Shown: positions 19,387-28,257, counted from the first letter of the stretch. The stretch is DNA of 64,000 nt from Clostridium chrysemydis (GCF_015234215.1 NZ_JADEKP010000006.1:31687-95686), one strand, 5' to 3'. Translations and numbers: made by a program. The notes: generated by a model from the sequence alone, not told the origin.

Positions 19387-20454
19387 CTATTTTAATTTGT
19401 CAGTTACATCATTATACTTTGGCATAAACCCTTCATATATATTAACTTTTACAGGTTTTGCACCCTCACTCAAATCTATCTTTTTACAATCTATTTTTCT
19501 TATATTCATATTAAAATAATCTTTATAATAAAACTCAAAATTTGTAAGATCTTTTGCAATTGTTATCTGACTTAACTCACATATATCTTCTTTTTTAGAT
19601 AATAACAATCTATCTCTACCGATAGATTCTATAGCTTCTTTTGGCACTTTATGCCTACATATTCCTGGAACAATATCAAATGAATTTAATATATGGAAAG
19701 CAGTATCTATTGCTTCTTCTTTATTTTTAGCTTTGTTTGCGCATAATTGATAAAATGCTGCTCTTATAAATCTTGATGGCGGTGTCATATCACCTGGTAA
19801 TCCTAATTGACCACTTCCTTGTCCTGTTTGATAAAGTACAAATCCATCTATATCTACTTTTTCTATATTATAAGGTGATAAATTTATATAATTTTTAAAA
19901 TTAGTTTCATGGAAGCTAAACTCAGGACTATTAGTCATAACCCCTAATTTATTATCGTAAATTTTAACTTTCCCATCTATAATTTCTATAACTATCGCTT
20001 TTCCACTCTTATCATTAACTTGATAATGGAACGGTTCTATATTACTTCCTAAACTTTCCCCGCAAATAACAATATCTTTAATTCCTTCTTTAACTTCATC
20101 AACACTACTAAATAAACTTAAAATATAATTTGGTAAAGTTAGATTAGTTATTGCTTTACTAAAATCATTAGTTTCCTGATATTTCGCATAACCTGGGAAA
20201 TATAATCCTTGAACTGAGAGTCCTTCTTCATTAAATCCATCTAATGCCACGTTTTCTCCTGTCATCATTTCACCATCGATACCTATAAATCCATACTTTG
20301 TTTTCCATTTTAAGCCTTTAGGTTCTGTTATAAATCCATTTAATTCACTTCCTCTTGGCATACTAAAAACATTACTTTTTATTATTACTCCAAATTCATT
20401 CGTTCTTGCAGTTACTACCCCACCATCATATTTAATAGTTATATTTGTACACAT
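19387..20454 (-). CDS. Choloylglycine hydrolase / penicillin acylase family Ntn amidase
   Basis: 355 residues starting MCTNITIKY: after removal of Met, Cys 2 is the N-terminal nucleophile. I start at ATG 20454 behind AGGAGGAG, since any longer start would destroy this. Conserved family elements are Arg 17, the MTNSPEF asparagine segment, and GQLGLPGDMTPPSRFIRA with the late arginine. Bile salt hydrolases and penicillin V acylases have R-x-x-D at residues 17-20 or 18-21; here it is R-T-N-E. It is somewhat longer than typical bile salt hydrolases. The substrate (bile salt, penicillin V, acyl-homoserine lactone or other amide) is therefore open. Confidence 0.85.
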   Translation of the reverse strand: MCTNITIKYDGGVVTARTNEFGVIIKSNVFSMPRGSELNGFITEPKGLKWKTKYGFIGIDGEMMTGENVALDGFNEEGLSVQGLYFPGYAKYQETNDFSKAITNLTLPNYILSLFSSVDEVKEGIKDIVICGESLGSNIEPFHYQVNDKSGKAIVIEIIDGKVKIYDNKLGVMTNSPEFSFHETNFKNYINLSPYNIEKVDIDGFVLYQTGQGSGQLGLPGDMTPPSRFIRAAFYQLCANKAKNKEEAIDTAFHILNSFDIVPGICRHKVPKEAIESIGRDRLLLSKKEDICELSQITIAKDLTNFEFYYKDYFNMNIRKIDCKKIDLSEGAKPVKVNIYEGFMPKYNDVTDKLK

Positions 20455-20582
20455 ATAAATCTCCTCCTCATCTTTTACTTTCAAAAATAAATTAGTCTTT
20501 CGTATTCTTCCCAATAAAATATTTAAATACCAATAATTGTTTTATAAATTATAATCCTTTATTTGTAATTTGTAAATATAAT

Positions 20583-20621
20583 AAAAAAGTAGCATTCCTT
20601 TTATGAAATGCTACTTTTTTT
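20583..20621 (-). terminator. Terminator after lgt
   Basis: GTAGCATT and AATGCTAC form the stem, with A-runs and T-runs on either side. Confidence 0.8.
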
Positions 20622-21383
20622 ACTTCTTTTTATTATTAAAACTATAAGTATAATTCCAAGTACAACCCCTGCTAAAGATACTAATTGAGCTATTCTAAGC
20701 CCAAAGAACATAAGACTATCCGTTCTTAATCCTTCTATAAAAAATCTTCCTAAAGAATATAGAATCATATAAGACCCTATAACTACGCCTTCGTACCCTC
20801 TTTTTACTTTATAAAGTATATAAATTAAAACTACACAAACTAATATATCCCATACTGATTCGTATAAAAACGTAGGGTGATAATACTCTCCGTTTATATA
20901 CATCCCTCTTTGAATAAAGCTTGGAAAATGTGAAATAAATTTTTCTGATACAGGCCCACCGTGAGCTTCGCTATTCATAAAATTTCCCCATCTCCCTACC
21001 GCTTGTGCAAGTATTATTGATGGTGCAACTAAATCTGCATAAGCTAAAAAGTTTATCTTTTTAACTCTAGTATATATAAATGCAGCTAAAAACGCGCCTA
21101 TAAGCCCTCCGTGTATCGCAAGTCCTCCGTGTCTAATATTAAATATTTCTAGTATGTCTCCTTTATAGTCACTCCATTCAAATATTACATAATATAATCT
21201 CGCTCCAATTATAGCGCAAGGAAAAGAGATTAAAAATATATCTATCAGAACTTCAAAGTCAAGCTTCTTTTTTATAGCATTTATATATGCTAATCCAAAA
21301 GCTAGCATTATTCCACAAGCAATTAATATCCCATACCACATAACTTTAAAATTTCCTATTTGAAATGCCACTGGATTGTTCAT
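20601..21383 (-). CDS. lgt: Prolipoprotein diacylglyceryl transferase
   Basis: Transfers a diacylglyceryl group from phosphatidylglycerol to the lipobox cysteine of prolipoproteins in the membrane. 260 residues with about seven hydrophobic segments. The Lgt signature GRWGNFMNSEAHGGP is near residue 130, and HGGLAIHGGLIG and LYESVWD are also present. ATG behind AAGGAGGGA. One client in this window is the lipoprotein at 26907-27434. Confidence 0.96.
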   Translation of the reverse strand: MNNPVAFQIGNFKVMWYGILIACGIMLAFGLAYINAIKKKLDFEVLIDIFLISFPCAIIGARLYYVIFEWSDYKGDILEIFNIRHGGLAIHGGLIGAFLAAFIYTRVKKINFLAYADLVAPSIILAQAVGRWGNFMNSEAHGGPVSEKFISHFPSFIQRGMYINGEYYHPTFLYESVWDILVCVVLIYILYKVKRGYEGVVIGSYMILYSLGRFFIEGLRTDSLMFFGLRIAQLVSLAGVVLGIILIVLIIKRSKKSSIS

Positions 21384-21457
21384 AAGTCTTCCCTCCTTAG
21401 ATAGTTTTTTTAAATATATCAGATTTTTCTAGTAGTTAAATTAATTTATTATTACTT

Positions 21458-21904
21458 TTAAGGCTCCTCTTTTCTTCTCTCATCAAAAAATTTAGTTATA
21501 AGTCTACTACAATTCTCATCATACAACCACTCAACGTTAAGACTAGTGTTTAAATATCTGTTATTTATAATATCTACAACAGAACCACAAGCCCCCATAT
21601 CTCTATTAAACGTTCCAATGTAAAGTTTAGATATTCTACTTTGAATTATTGCACTAGCACACATAGGACAAGGTTCTAAAGTCACATATATTTCAGCTCC
21701 ATTTAGTCTCCAATCTCCTAAAGCCTTACAGGCATCCTTAATTGCGATAAGCTCAGCGTGAGCTAAAGGATTTTTCAAAGTTTCTTTTAAATTGTGTCCC
21801 CTACCAATAACTTCTCCATCCCTTACAATAACAGCTCCAACAGGGACCTCTCCCTTATCGTAAGCCTTCTTGCCTTCAATAATAGCTAAATTAATAAATT
21901 CCAT
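21458..21904 (-). CDS. tadA: tRNA adenosine-34 deaminase
   Basis: Converts adenosine to inosine at the wobble position of tRNA-Arg(ACG). 148 residues with the deaminase zinc site: HAE in PLAHAELIAIKDA and PCPMC in LEPCPMCASAI. Length and the C-terminal FFDERRKE helix fit TadA rather than guanine deaminase. ATG behind CGGGGAGAT. Confidence 0.93.
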   Translation of the reverse strand: MEFINLAIIEGKKAYDKGEVPVGAVIVRDGEVIGRGHNLKETLKNPLAHAELIAIKDACKALGDWRLNGAEIYVTLEPCPMCASAIIQSRISKLYIGTFNRDMGACGSVVDIINNRYLNTSLNVEWLYDENCSRLITKFFDERRKEEP

Positions 21905-21982
21905 TTTATCTCCCCGAATTTTTATTTGTCATTATATTTCTACTTTTATATTTTAACTTAATACATGCCTTTTAGGCAAAAT

Positions 21983-22012
21983 AAAAAAAGCCCATAAAAT
22001 TATGGGCTTTTT
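21983..22012 (-). terminator. Terminator after the CorC-like gene
   Basis: AAAAAGCCCATAA and TTATGGGCTTTTT pair around a very short loop. It separates the CorC-like gene from tadA. Confidence 0.8.
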
Positions 22013-22020
22013 ATCACTTT

Positions 22021-23271
22021 TTAAGTATAAATTCTAACTCTTTTTATTCTGTTTTTATCTATTTCTTCTACTACAAATCTAATTCTATCTATTACTATCT
22101 CTTCTTTTTCTTCCGGAATTCTACCAAGTTCATCTATAAGAAGTCCTCCTACAGAATCTATCTCTTCTGATTCCATATTGACTCCTATAAGGTCACTTAC
22201 GTCTTCAAGTCTTGAACTTCCGTCGACTATATATTCGTCTTCTTTAACTACTTCTATCATATCTCTTTCCCTATCGTACTCGTCTTCGATTTCGCCTACT
22301 ATTTCTTCAACTAAATCTTCGATAGTAACTATACCAACAGTTCCACCGTACTCGTCTAACACGACAGCTATATGATTTCTTTCTTTTTTCATTTCGTTAA
22401 ATAGATCTGTAATCTTTTTAAATTCAAAAGTATAGAAAACTTCTCTCATATAATCAGAAACCTTAAATTCACCTTCTGTTCTTTCAGCTATTATAAGGTC
22501 TTTAACGTTTAAAATACCTACTATATTATCTATAGTGTCTTCATAAACTGGTATTCTTGAGAATTGGTCTTCTTTTATAACTTTAAGAATCTCATCATAT
22601 CCATCATTTATATCTATGGCTGAAATATCAACTCTTTGAACCATTATGTCTTTAACTTGAGCATCTGCAAAGTCGAATACGTTGAAAATCATTTCCTTTT
22701 CAACATCTTCTAAAACACCTTCTTCTTCACTAACGCCTACCATAGTTTTAAGTTCTTCTTCTGTGATAAAAGGTTCTGTAGCCTTAGGATCTCCACCAAA
22801 CAGTCTAATAAAAAGACTTGAAATAGCAGTAAATATGAAAACAAAAGGCTTAAAGAATCCAACGCAGAATCTAACAGGCTTACTTACTTTTAAAGCAACT
22901 GCTTCTGATTTTTGTTTTGCTATAGATTTTGGAGTAATCTCTCCAAAAATAAGAACTAAAACAGTCATTAATGCAGTTGAAATAGCAATAGCTGTATCAC
23001 TTCCACCTGAAATACTAATAGCAAGTGATGCTGATAGCGATGATGCTCCGATATTAACTATATTGTTTCCTATTAATATAGCTCCTAAAAGTTTGTTAGG
23101 ATCTTCCGTTAACTTTTCAACAAGTTTTGCTCCCTTAACTCCTTCATCTACCATATGTCTAATTCTTATTTTGCTAAGAGACATAAGAGCAGTCTCAGAC
23201 ATTGAGAAAAACCCTGAAAGTATAAGTAATATTACTAATAATATAATTTGCCCCGTATAACTAGAGTCCAA
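22021..23271 (-). CDS. CNNM/CorC family membrane protein with CBS pair (HlyC-like)
   Basis: 416 residues, TTG start behind GGGAGAGTG. An N-terminal CNNM domain of about four membrane segments (1-190) is followed by a CBS pair (about 205-325, VQRVDISAIDIND to GTVGIVTIEDLVEEIVGEIEDEYD). A C-terminal CorC_HlyC domain (about 335-416) completes it. These proteins are linked to magnesium or cobalt efflux; the old name haemolysin is misleading. It has its own terminator and about 570 bases of empty DNA upstream. Confidence 0.9.
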   Translation of the reverse strand: MDSSYTGQIILLVILLILSGFFSMSETALMSLSKIRIRHMVDEGVKGAKLVEKLTEDPNKLLGAILIGNNIVNIGASSLSASLAISISGGSDTAIAISTALMTVLVLIFGEITPKSIAKQKSEAVALKVSKPVRFCVGFFKPFVFIFTAISSLFIRLFGGDPKATEPFITEEELKTMVGVSEEEGVLEDVEKEMIFNVFDFADAQVKDIMVQRVDISAIDINDGYDEILKVIKEDQFSRIPVYEDTIDNIVGILNVKDLIIAERTEGEFKVSDYMREVFYTFEFKKITDLFNEMKKERNHIAVVLDEYGGTVGIVTIEDLVEEIVGEIEDEYDRERDMIEVVKEDEYIVDGSSRLEDVSDLIGVNMESEEIDSVGGLLIDELGRIPEEKEEIVIDRIRFVVEEIDKNRIKRVRIYT

Positions 23272-23838
23272 ATATAATCACTCTCCCGTAATTTAACATG
23301 TAATTTATAACATTTATTTTAAAATTAATTATATCATATACTATTATATTTTTATATGTTTGTACACTATATCTAATTCAAGTTATACCAGTTATAGGAA
23401 TTTAACTTTTATTATTTAATTCATACTCTCTGTAGCTAATTGTAGCTTTGATTTTTACTTTACTTTTTTATTATTGCCAAAAATTATATATTAAATTCAA
23501 ATAAATAAACACTTTATTCTTTGTTAAAATTTTAACTCTATTCGTTATATTTGTTAATATTTTAACTATTAATTTTATATTATATATTCAAACCCCCTTA
23601 ACCCTAGTGAAATAGCTATTTTATTGTCGAATTTTGATTTGTTAAATAATTAACCTTATTTTATTATTTTACTATATTTTCTTTTAAGTATATTTAATGT
23701 AAATTTATATATTTTTATACATTTAAATAAAAATAGTTTTAATCATTCCTTTCTTCCTCTGTTTTTAAAATATAGATTATAAAAAATAAAAAAATTTTAT
23801 TTTTTACTTAATAATAGATTTTTACATAAGAAATATTT
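23272..23838. other. Long AT-rich intergenic stretch with no recognised content
   Basis: No open reading frame with a ribosome binding site, no RNA gene and no convincing repeat was seen. It must hold the promoter of the CorC-like gene at its left side and the terminator of the small HMA-like gene at its right side, but neither stands out from the AT-rich background. Confidence 0.5.
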
Positions 23839-24213
23839 TCAGATTTCTTTTTTCGCCTCATTTAATTCTAAAGTTAATTTATCCACAACCCCCTCTAAAT
23901 TATTTTCCCCATTTTGCTCTATAAAATCATAATTTTTTAATCCTATTTCCTTAACCTTCTCTATCCAAGAAAGTAACCTATCTCTATTTAGTAAATTTTC
24001 ATTATAAATTATAGTTATTTGTGATAAATTCAAGTTAACTATAACGTCTTCGACTCCTTCTAAGATCTTTAGAGCATCTTTTAAATATGTTTGATAAAAC
24101 ATATATTCTTCAGGGATTTTTTCTAAAATATCTAATTTAACAGTTAACATCCCCCTTTTTGATTCAACTATTTTAATTTTTGCTAATTTTGAAATTATAA
24201 ATTTTTTAAACAT
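23839..24213 (-). CDS. Small protein with HMA-like (ferredoxin-fold) domain
   Basis: 124 residues, ATG behind AGGAGAAT. The central part (about 40-95: LEGVEDVIVNLNLSQITIIY, then a helix with LLSWIEKVKEIG) has the beta-alpha-beta pattern of heavy-metal-associated domains of the HMA_2 kind. The CxxC metal motif is missing, so metal binding is doubtful. Function unknown; it stands alone, divergent from the MFS gene. Confidence 0.5.
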   Translation of the reverse strand: MFKKFIISKLAKIKIVESKRGMLTVKLDILEKIPEEYMFYQTYLKDALKILEGVEDVIVNLNLSQITIIYNENLLNRDRLLSWIEKVKEIGLKNYDFIEQNGENNLEGVVDKLTLELNEAKKEI

Positions 24214-24310
24214 ACAAAATTCTCCTAAAATTATATTTATATATTTTATGGAATAAAATGGATTTTTATGTTATTATACTTTAAATCAATTCTTAAAAAG
24301 GGGGACTTAA

Positions 24311-25555
24311 ATGACGGACAGAAAAGAAATTTCGTTTAAATCTTTGCTTTCAGAAAAGCAATATTTAAAAAATTTAGCCGGGGCTACAATAACTCGTTTC
24401 GGAGATGGAATAGATACTATAGCTTTTGCATGGTTAATCTACGAAATTACAGGCTCTAAATCTCTGCTTGCTATAACTTTTGGAGTAAGTGGTTTGCCAA
24501 ATTTAATTTTTGGAATGTTTTCCGGAGTTATTACATCTTATTTCCCAAAAAAGAACACTATTTTTCTTTGCGATATATTAAGAGGAAGCTTAGCTTTAAC
24601 CATTTCAATCTTATATTTTTCAGGTAATGTAACTACTTTTCACATTCTTTTAGTTACATTTTTAAATTCTACTTTAGAAAGTTTTAGGCACCCGCCTTCT
24701 ATTTCGATAATGCCACTTATCTTAAAAGAAGAAAAAATAGACTTAGGTCTTTCTTTTAACGCCTCACTTACAAACGCAAGCCAAGTTTTAGGGATAGCAA
24801 TATCCCCTATTATTTTATCCTTATTTGGTATAGGAGGAGCTTTAATAATTGATTCTATAACTTTCTTTATCTGTGGAATAATAGTATTTTCACTTAAATA
24901 TAAAGATGACTTTGTAAACTCTAAAAAATTAACTTTAAAGTCTGGGATTTCTGATTTTAAAGATGGTTTTAAGGTTCTTTTAGGAAGCAAATTTTTTATA
25001 AATTTATGTGTTTTTGCAACTATAATTAATGCTTTATTTGTTCCTATAAGTTCTTTTTCGCCAGCATATGTAGCTGATTTAGGGCTAGGTCCTGAAGGGA
25101 TTTCTATATTAGAAACACCGCTTTTAATAGCGATGACTGTTTTTGCTTTATTTGTTCCAAAGCTTAAACGTAAATTTGGTGGGAAAAATATTTTTATTTT
25201 AGGCGGGTTTATTTTAGGAGTGGTTTACTGCTTTTTTTCAGTTATACGCTATTTTAATTTCCCAGAAATATATGTTTTATTAGCCTTAGGTGGCTTTATT
25301 ATGGGAGGTGCTTTAATAACTATAAATATCCCCATTCAAATAGCTATTACTACAAAGATAGATAAAGAATATTTAATGAGGTTAACTTCAATTTTAGGAT
25401 CTTTATCTCAAGGGATAACTCCAATAGCTGCATTTATATTAGGCGGAGTGGTAGAATTTATAACTATAGAGCAATTATTTTTAATATTCGGAGTAATTAC
25501 ATCTATTATTTTCTTACTTCAAATATTTAATAAAAATTTAGATGAGTTAAATTAA
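24311..25555 (+). CDS. Major facilitator superfamily transporter
   Basis: 414 residues with about twelve hydrophobic segments in the MFS arrangement. It begins with the RFGDGIDTIAFAWLIYEITG segment that resembles MFS_3 (enterobactin/macrolide-exporter-like) proteins. ATG behind AAAGGGGGA. Cargo cannot be assigned; this subgroup is mostly drug or siderophore efflux. A tight hairpin terminator follows. Confidence 0.85.
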   Translation: MTDRKEISFKSLLSEKQYLKNLAGATITRFGDGIDTIAFAWLIYEITGSKSLLAITFGVSGLPNLIFGMFSGVITSYFPKKNTIFLCDILRGSLALTISILYFSGNVTTFHILLVTFLNSTLESFRHPPSISIMPLILKEEKIDLGLSFNASLTNASQVLGIAISPIILSLFGIGGALIIDSITFFICGIIVFSLKYKDDFVNSKKLTLKSGISDFKDGFKVLLGSKFFINLCVFATIINALFVPISSFSPAYVADLGLGPEGISILETPLLIAMTVFALFVPKLKRKFGGKNIFILGGFILGVVYCFFSVIRYFNFPEIYVLLALGGFIMGGALITINIPIQIAITTKIDKEYLMRLTSILGSLSQGITPIAAFILGGVVEFITIEQLFLIFGVITSIIFLLQIFNKNLDELN

Positions 25556-25579
25556 AAAAAGTGGCAAAGCCACTTTTTT
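25553..25579. terminator. Bidirectional terminator between MFS and PepSY genes
   Basis: AAAAAGTGGC-AAA-GCCACTTTTTT, a perfect stem serving both converging genes. Confidence 0.85.
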
Positions 25580-26180
25580 ATTTCCCATCATATTTTTCTT
25601 TATCAAAGCCTATAATCTCACCAGTTTGTGCATTAATTTTAATATCATACTCTATATTATCTTTTAATAAGCTTCCTTCATATTTAGGAATTTTATTTTC
25701 TTTATCTAATTTAAATTCTAAAAATTTTCCGCCTCCAACTTTTTTAAGCATAATATCTTTAGCCTTATCTTCAGAGATTACTTTTACATTTGAATTATTA
25801 TTTTTGTTTGGTTCAAAGTCCTCATCAAACTGAATTATTTCCCCAGTTTTTGCATCTATTGAAAACTCATATTCTATATTTTCTTTTAATATTTTTCCGT
25901 CATATGAAGGAGTTTCATCCTCTTCATATCCAAACTCTACAAGATTTCCATTTGGAACTTTTTCAAATATAATTTCTTTAGCGCGCTCACCGCTTATAGT
26001 TTTATTTTTGGAATTATCTTTATTAGAATTTTGATTATTATTTATGTTTTGATCTATAGTTATTTCTTCGTCTGTCATTAAAAGTTTTTTATCGTGATTT
26101 CTAGTAAGGATATAAGTTATACCACTAAATACAACTCCACCTATGATTATCCCGATAATTATACCTTTTGCGTTTTTCAT
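25578..26180 (-). CDS. Membrane-anchored protein with two PepSY domains
   Basis: 200 residues: an N-terminal transmembrane anchor (about 5-24), a low-complexity Asn/Lys linker, then two PepSY repeats (about 60-115 and 130-195). Each repeat contains an ISxxxAKxIxxxKV...G motif and ends KTGEIIxFDxD or QTGEIIGFDKE. PepSY domains are found in protease inhibitors and cell-surface regulators. It is probably held on the outer face of the membrane. ATG behind TAGGTGGTG. Confidence 0.8.
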   Translation of the reverse strand: MKNAKGIIIGIIIGGVVFSGITYILTRNHDKKLLMTDEEITIDQNINNNQNSNKDNSKNKTISGERAKEIIFEKVPNGNLVEFGYEEDETPSYDGKILKENIEYEFSIDAKTGEIIQFDEDFEPNKNNNSNVKVISEDKAKDIMLKKVGGGKFLEFKLDKENKIPKYEGSLLKDNIEYDIKINAQTGEIIGFDKEKYDGK

Positions 26181-26257
26181 AAGTTCACCACCTAAATTAA
26201 AATTAAATCCTTATGTTTAATTTTACTCTTTAATTTAGAATTATTCATAACCATTCT

Positions 26258-26698
26258 TTAAACAGTTTCTATACAAATATTAAACTTATTGTCTTTAATT
26301 AGCCTTTTTGAAAAATCACTATAATCATACTCTAAATTATTTGGTCCATCATATATTTTCCCATCTAAATGATAAAAAACATAATCAGTAACCTTAAAAT
26401 TATCTTTTTCTTTATAAGGAATGCTTGTCATCCCCTTAGGCGAAGTTACCCTTACGCAATCGCCTTTTCCCATATACTCTTTCATCCTCTTAGAACTTTC
26501 AGAAGATATAACTTCAGTTACAAATTCATTTCCTGTAATATCTGAAATCTTTTTTGATAACTTTTTATACCCCCTATCTTCTAAAAATTCCTTAAAAGAA
26601 TCAAAATCCCCTGTGCAATATCCTTCTGATTCAAATAAATATAATTTATTTTCACCTTCTGTAAGTATCTTTAGTTCTCCATAACCTTTAGTTTCCAT
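26258..26698 (-). CDS. Hypothetical small cytoplasmic protein
   Basis: 146 residues, not recognised. I start at ATG 26698 behind GGAGGAGA; an upstream in-frame TTG or ATG would sit inside the ribosome binding site. It is acidic/basic mixed, with no signal peptide or membrane segment. Motifs worth noting are YCTGDFDSFKEFLEDRGYKK and GKGDCVRVTSPKGMTSIPY. Confidence 0.55.
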   Translation of the reverse strand: METKGYGELKILTEGENKLYLFESEGYCTGDFDSFKEFLEDRGYKKLSKKISDITGNEFVTEVISSESSKRMKEYMGKGDCVRVTSPKGMTSIPYKEKDNFKVTDYVFYHLDGKIYDGPNNLEYDYSDFSKRLIKDNKFNICIETV

Positions 26699-26867
26699 TA
26701 TTATTTCTCCTCCATATAACACCTGTTATATACCATTATATATCATAAATAATATTTTTTAATTAAACTACAACCTTCACATAAAAATAGATCGCTAATA
26801 ACAATTACTCCAATATATCCATATATAAAGTTATCTATTTACGAGTAACTATCTACCATCTATAAAT

Positions 26868-26903
26868 TTAGAAAAAGAGAGGTTAAAACCTCTCTTTTTC
26901 TAA
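26868..26903. terminator. Perfect bidirectional terminator after the lipoprotein gene
   Basis: AGAAAAAGAGAGGTT and its exact reverse complement flank AAA, a 17-base perfect stem. Confidence 0.85.
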
Positions 26904-26906
26904 TTA

Positions 26907-27434
26907 TTATATTAATCCTTTCTCTGAAAAATAATCTATCGCTCTATCATAAGCTCTATCTATTTTATCAAGTTCCTCATCATAATCATTAGTTTCCCAA
27001 AAATGTGGGTATTTCTCGCTAAATGAATTATAAATTTCAGTTGCTTGACTAAAGTTAGAACACACTATAAATTTCTTATAAATTTGTTCTTCGGTTAAAT
27101 TTAATTTAGGTTTTTCAGATATTTTTCTTTTTTTCTTTTCCTCTAATTCTTTTTCTTTTCTTTCTTTTTCCCTTTTCTTTTCCTTTTCTTTCTGTTCTTC
27201 TATTTTACTCTGTCTGTCCCTTTCTTGCTGTTCTTCTTTATCTTTCTGCTTATTTTTTTCATTTTGCTCATCCTCTGATTCCTTGTTACTAGTTTCTTCT
27301 TTATTTAAATCTGAATCACCAACAGTAACAGATGATTCACTTGTTTTATCAGTCAATTCTTTATTATTATTTCCACAGCCAACAAAAATCCCCAGAGTCA
27401 ATAAAAGCGTTCCAATAAATGCTATTTTTTTCAT
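26907..27434 (-). CDS. Charged, coiled-coil lipoprotein of unknown function
   Basis: 175 residues. An N-terminal signal of about 20 residues ends in a lipobox-like IFVGC, so Cys 20 would be lipidated by Lgt. Residues about 55-110 are almost entirely Lys/Glu/Gln/Arg (a single-alpha-helix or coiled-coil stalk). The last 65 residues form a small folded domain with FIVCSNFSQATEIYNSFSEK. The stalk would hold the domain away from the membrane. ATG behind AGGAGGGAG. Function unknown. Confidence 0.65.
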   Translation of the reverse strand: MKKIAFIGTLLLTLGIFVGCGNNNKELTDKTSESSVTVGDSDLNKEETSNKESEDEQNEKNKQKDKEEQQERDRQSKIEEQKEKEKKREKERKEKELEEKKKRKISEKPKLNLTEEQIYKKFIVCSNFSQATEIYNSFSEKYPHFWETNDYDEELDKIDRAYDRAIDYFSEKGLI

Positions 27435-27448
27435 AGCTCCCTCCTAAA

Positions 27449-27482
27449 ATACTATATTCTACTATATATTAGAATATAGTAT
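27449..27482. promoter_or_regulatory. Long perfect inverted repeat upstream of the lipoprotein gene
   Basis: ATACTATATTCTA and TAGAATATAGTAT, 13 bases each with no mismatch, separated by 8 bases. It ends just upstream of the AGGAGGGAG site. It is either an operator or a 5'-UTR hairpin. Confidence 0.55.
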
Positions 27483-27610
27483 CCATTGATGTCAATCATT
27501 TCAATTTTTATAATTCAAATTCCAAATTATTAATATAAGCCTCTCCATATCCTCTATATTCTCTTTTATTATTATCTCTAAAACTTATATATAAATTTTT
27601 CTATGTTTAT

Positions 27611-27904
27611 CTATATTTTTATATAATCTCTTAATTTTATTAACCTTAATATTTTTATAAAAGCTGAAACTAACAAGTAGATATATCCTATTATTTTTAA
27701 ATTAAATATCTCAATTAAATTTATAACAATAAAACTAGATATTATATTACTTAAAATATAAAAATAAAAATTATATTTTTCATAATCTTTATTATATTTA
27801 ACTGAAGCTGCTTTTAAAAATATAAAATTCAATAATAAAAAAATACCTATTGAACTTAAAATATCAATAAATATTACTAACAATAAATATATTACTCTAT
27901 CCAT
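27611..27904 (-). CDS. Small integral membrane protein
   Basis: 97 residues forming about three hydrophobic helices (near 5-28, 46-66 and 70-88) and a lysine/arginine-rich C-terminal tail. No family recognised. Its ATG lies inside the last codons of an upstream 28-codon gene (overlap 13 bases, different frame). There is no strong ribosome binding site of its own, so translation is probably coupled to the peptide gene. Confidence 0.5.
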   Translation of the reverse strand: MDRVIYLLLVIFIDILSSIGIFLLLNFIFLKAASVKYNKDYEKYNFYFYILSNIISSFIVINLIEIFNLKIIGYIYLLVSAFIKILRLIKLRDYIKI

Positions 27905-27978
27905 GCTTTATCCACAGTTGCTAGAACAAATACTTTAAAATAAGTAATTAATTTATCCAATAACAAAACTTTTTTCAT
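27892..27978 (-). CDS. 28-residue peptide gene, translationally coupled to a membrane protein
   Basis: A short frame with a good GAGAGGAG site five bases before ATG 27978, ending in TAA at 27892. The peptide starts MKKVLLLDKLITYFKV and ends TVDKAWIE: basic start, hydrophobic amphipathic middle, acidic end. Together with a TATAAT -10 element and a 12-base perfect inverted repeat upstream (28023) it looks like a genuine transcription unit. No Cys is present, so it is not a standard AgrD thiolactone precursor. Possible roles: leader peptide, signal, or small membrane toxin. Confidence 0.45.
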   Translation of the reverse strand: MKKVLLLDKLITYFKVFVLATVDKAWIE

Positions 27979-28002
27979 CCTAACTCCTCTCATTTGTATT
28001 AT

Positions 28003-28063
28003 ATTTGCAGAAATATTTTACCAACTATTGTATTTTAATACAATAGTTTCATACATTGCAAAT
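28003..28063. promoter_or_regulatory. Nested inverted repeats over the -35 region of the peptide gene
   Basis: Inner repeat 28023-28048: AACTATTGTATT and AATACAATAGTT with a TT centre. Outer repeat: ATTTGCA at 28003-28009 and TGCAAAT at 28057-28063, nearly concentric. On the minus strand a TATAAT box follows (about 28002), placing the inner repeat over the -35 region. A repressor or activator operator is inferred. Confidence 0.5.
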
Positions 28064-28136
28064 AATCTATTTAGACAATACTACCTATAAATCTACAAAA
28101 AAATTTCATTAACCCACCTGTCTCCTTAAACTCAAA

Positions 28137-28172
28137 CAAAAACGGCTAAACCATAATGGCTTAGCCGTTTTC
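28137..28172 (-). terminator. Terminator after tRNA-Arg
   Basis: AAACGGCTAA...TTAGCCGTTTTT with a short inner stem, just downstream of the tRNA on its strand. Confidence 0.8.
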
Positions 28173-28182
28173 TTATTGCTTG

Positions 28183-28257
28183 TGGCACTCCCAACAGGAA
28201 TCGAACCTGTATCTATCCCTTAGGAGGGGATTGTTCTATCCATTAAACTATGGGAGC
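28183..28257 (-). tRNA. tRNA-Arg, anticodon CCT
   Basis: 75 bases including an encoded CCA. Acceptor GCTCCCA pairs with TGGGAGT, the T-arm reads GGTTCGATTCC, and the anticodon loop CTCCTAA in an ATCCC/GGGAT stem gives CCT (reads AGG). Confidence 0.94.

Noticed and set aside
22682-23260. Long frame opposite the CorC-like gene
   Set aside because: Antisense shadow of a well-supported gene, Ser/Thr/Ile/Pro-rich, no ribosome binding site or family features.
27892-27978. AgrD-type autoinducer precursor
   Set aside because: No cysteine or serine in a ring context, no charged C-terminal tail after such a ring, and the neighbouring membrane protein is too short for AgrB.
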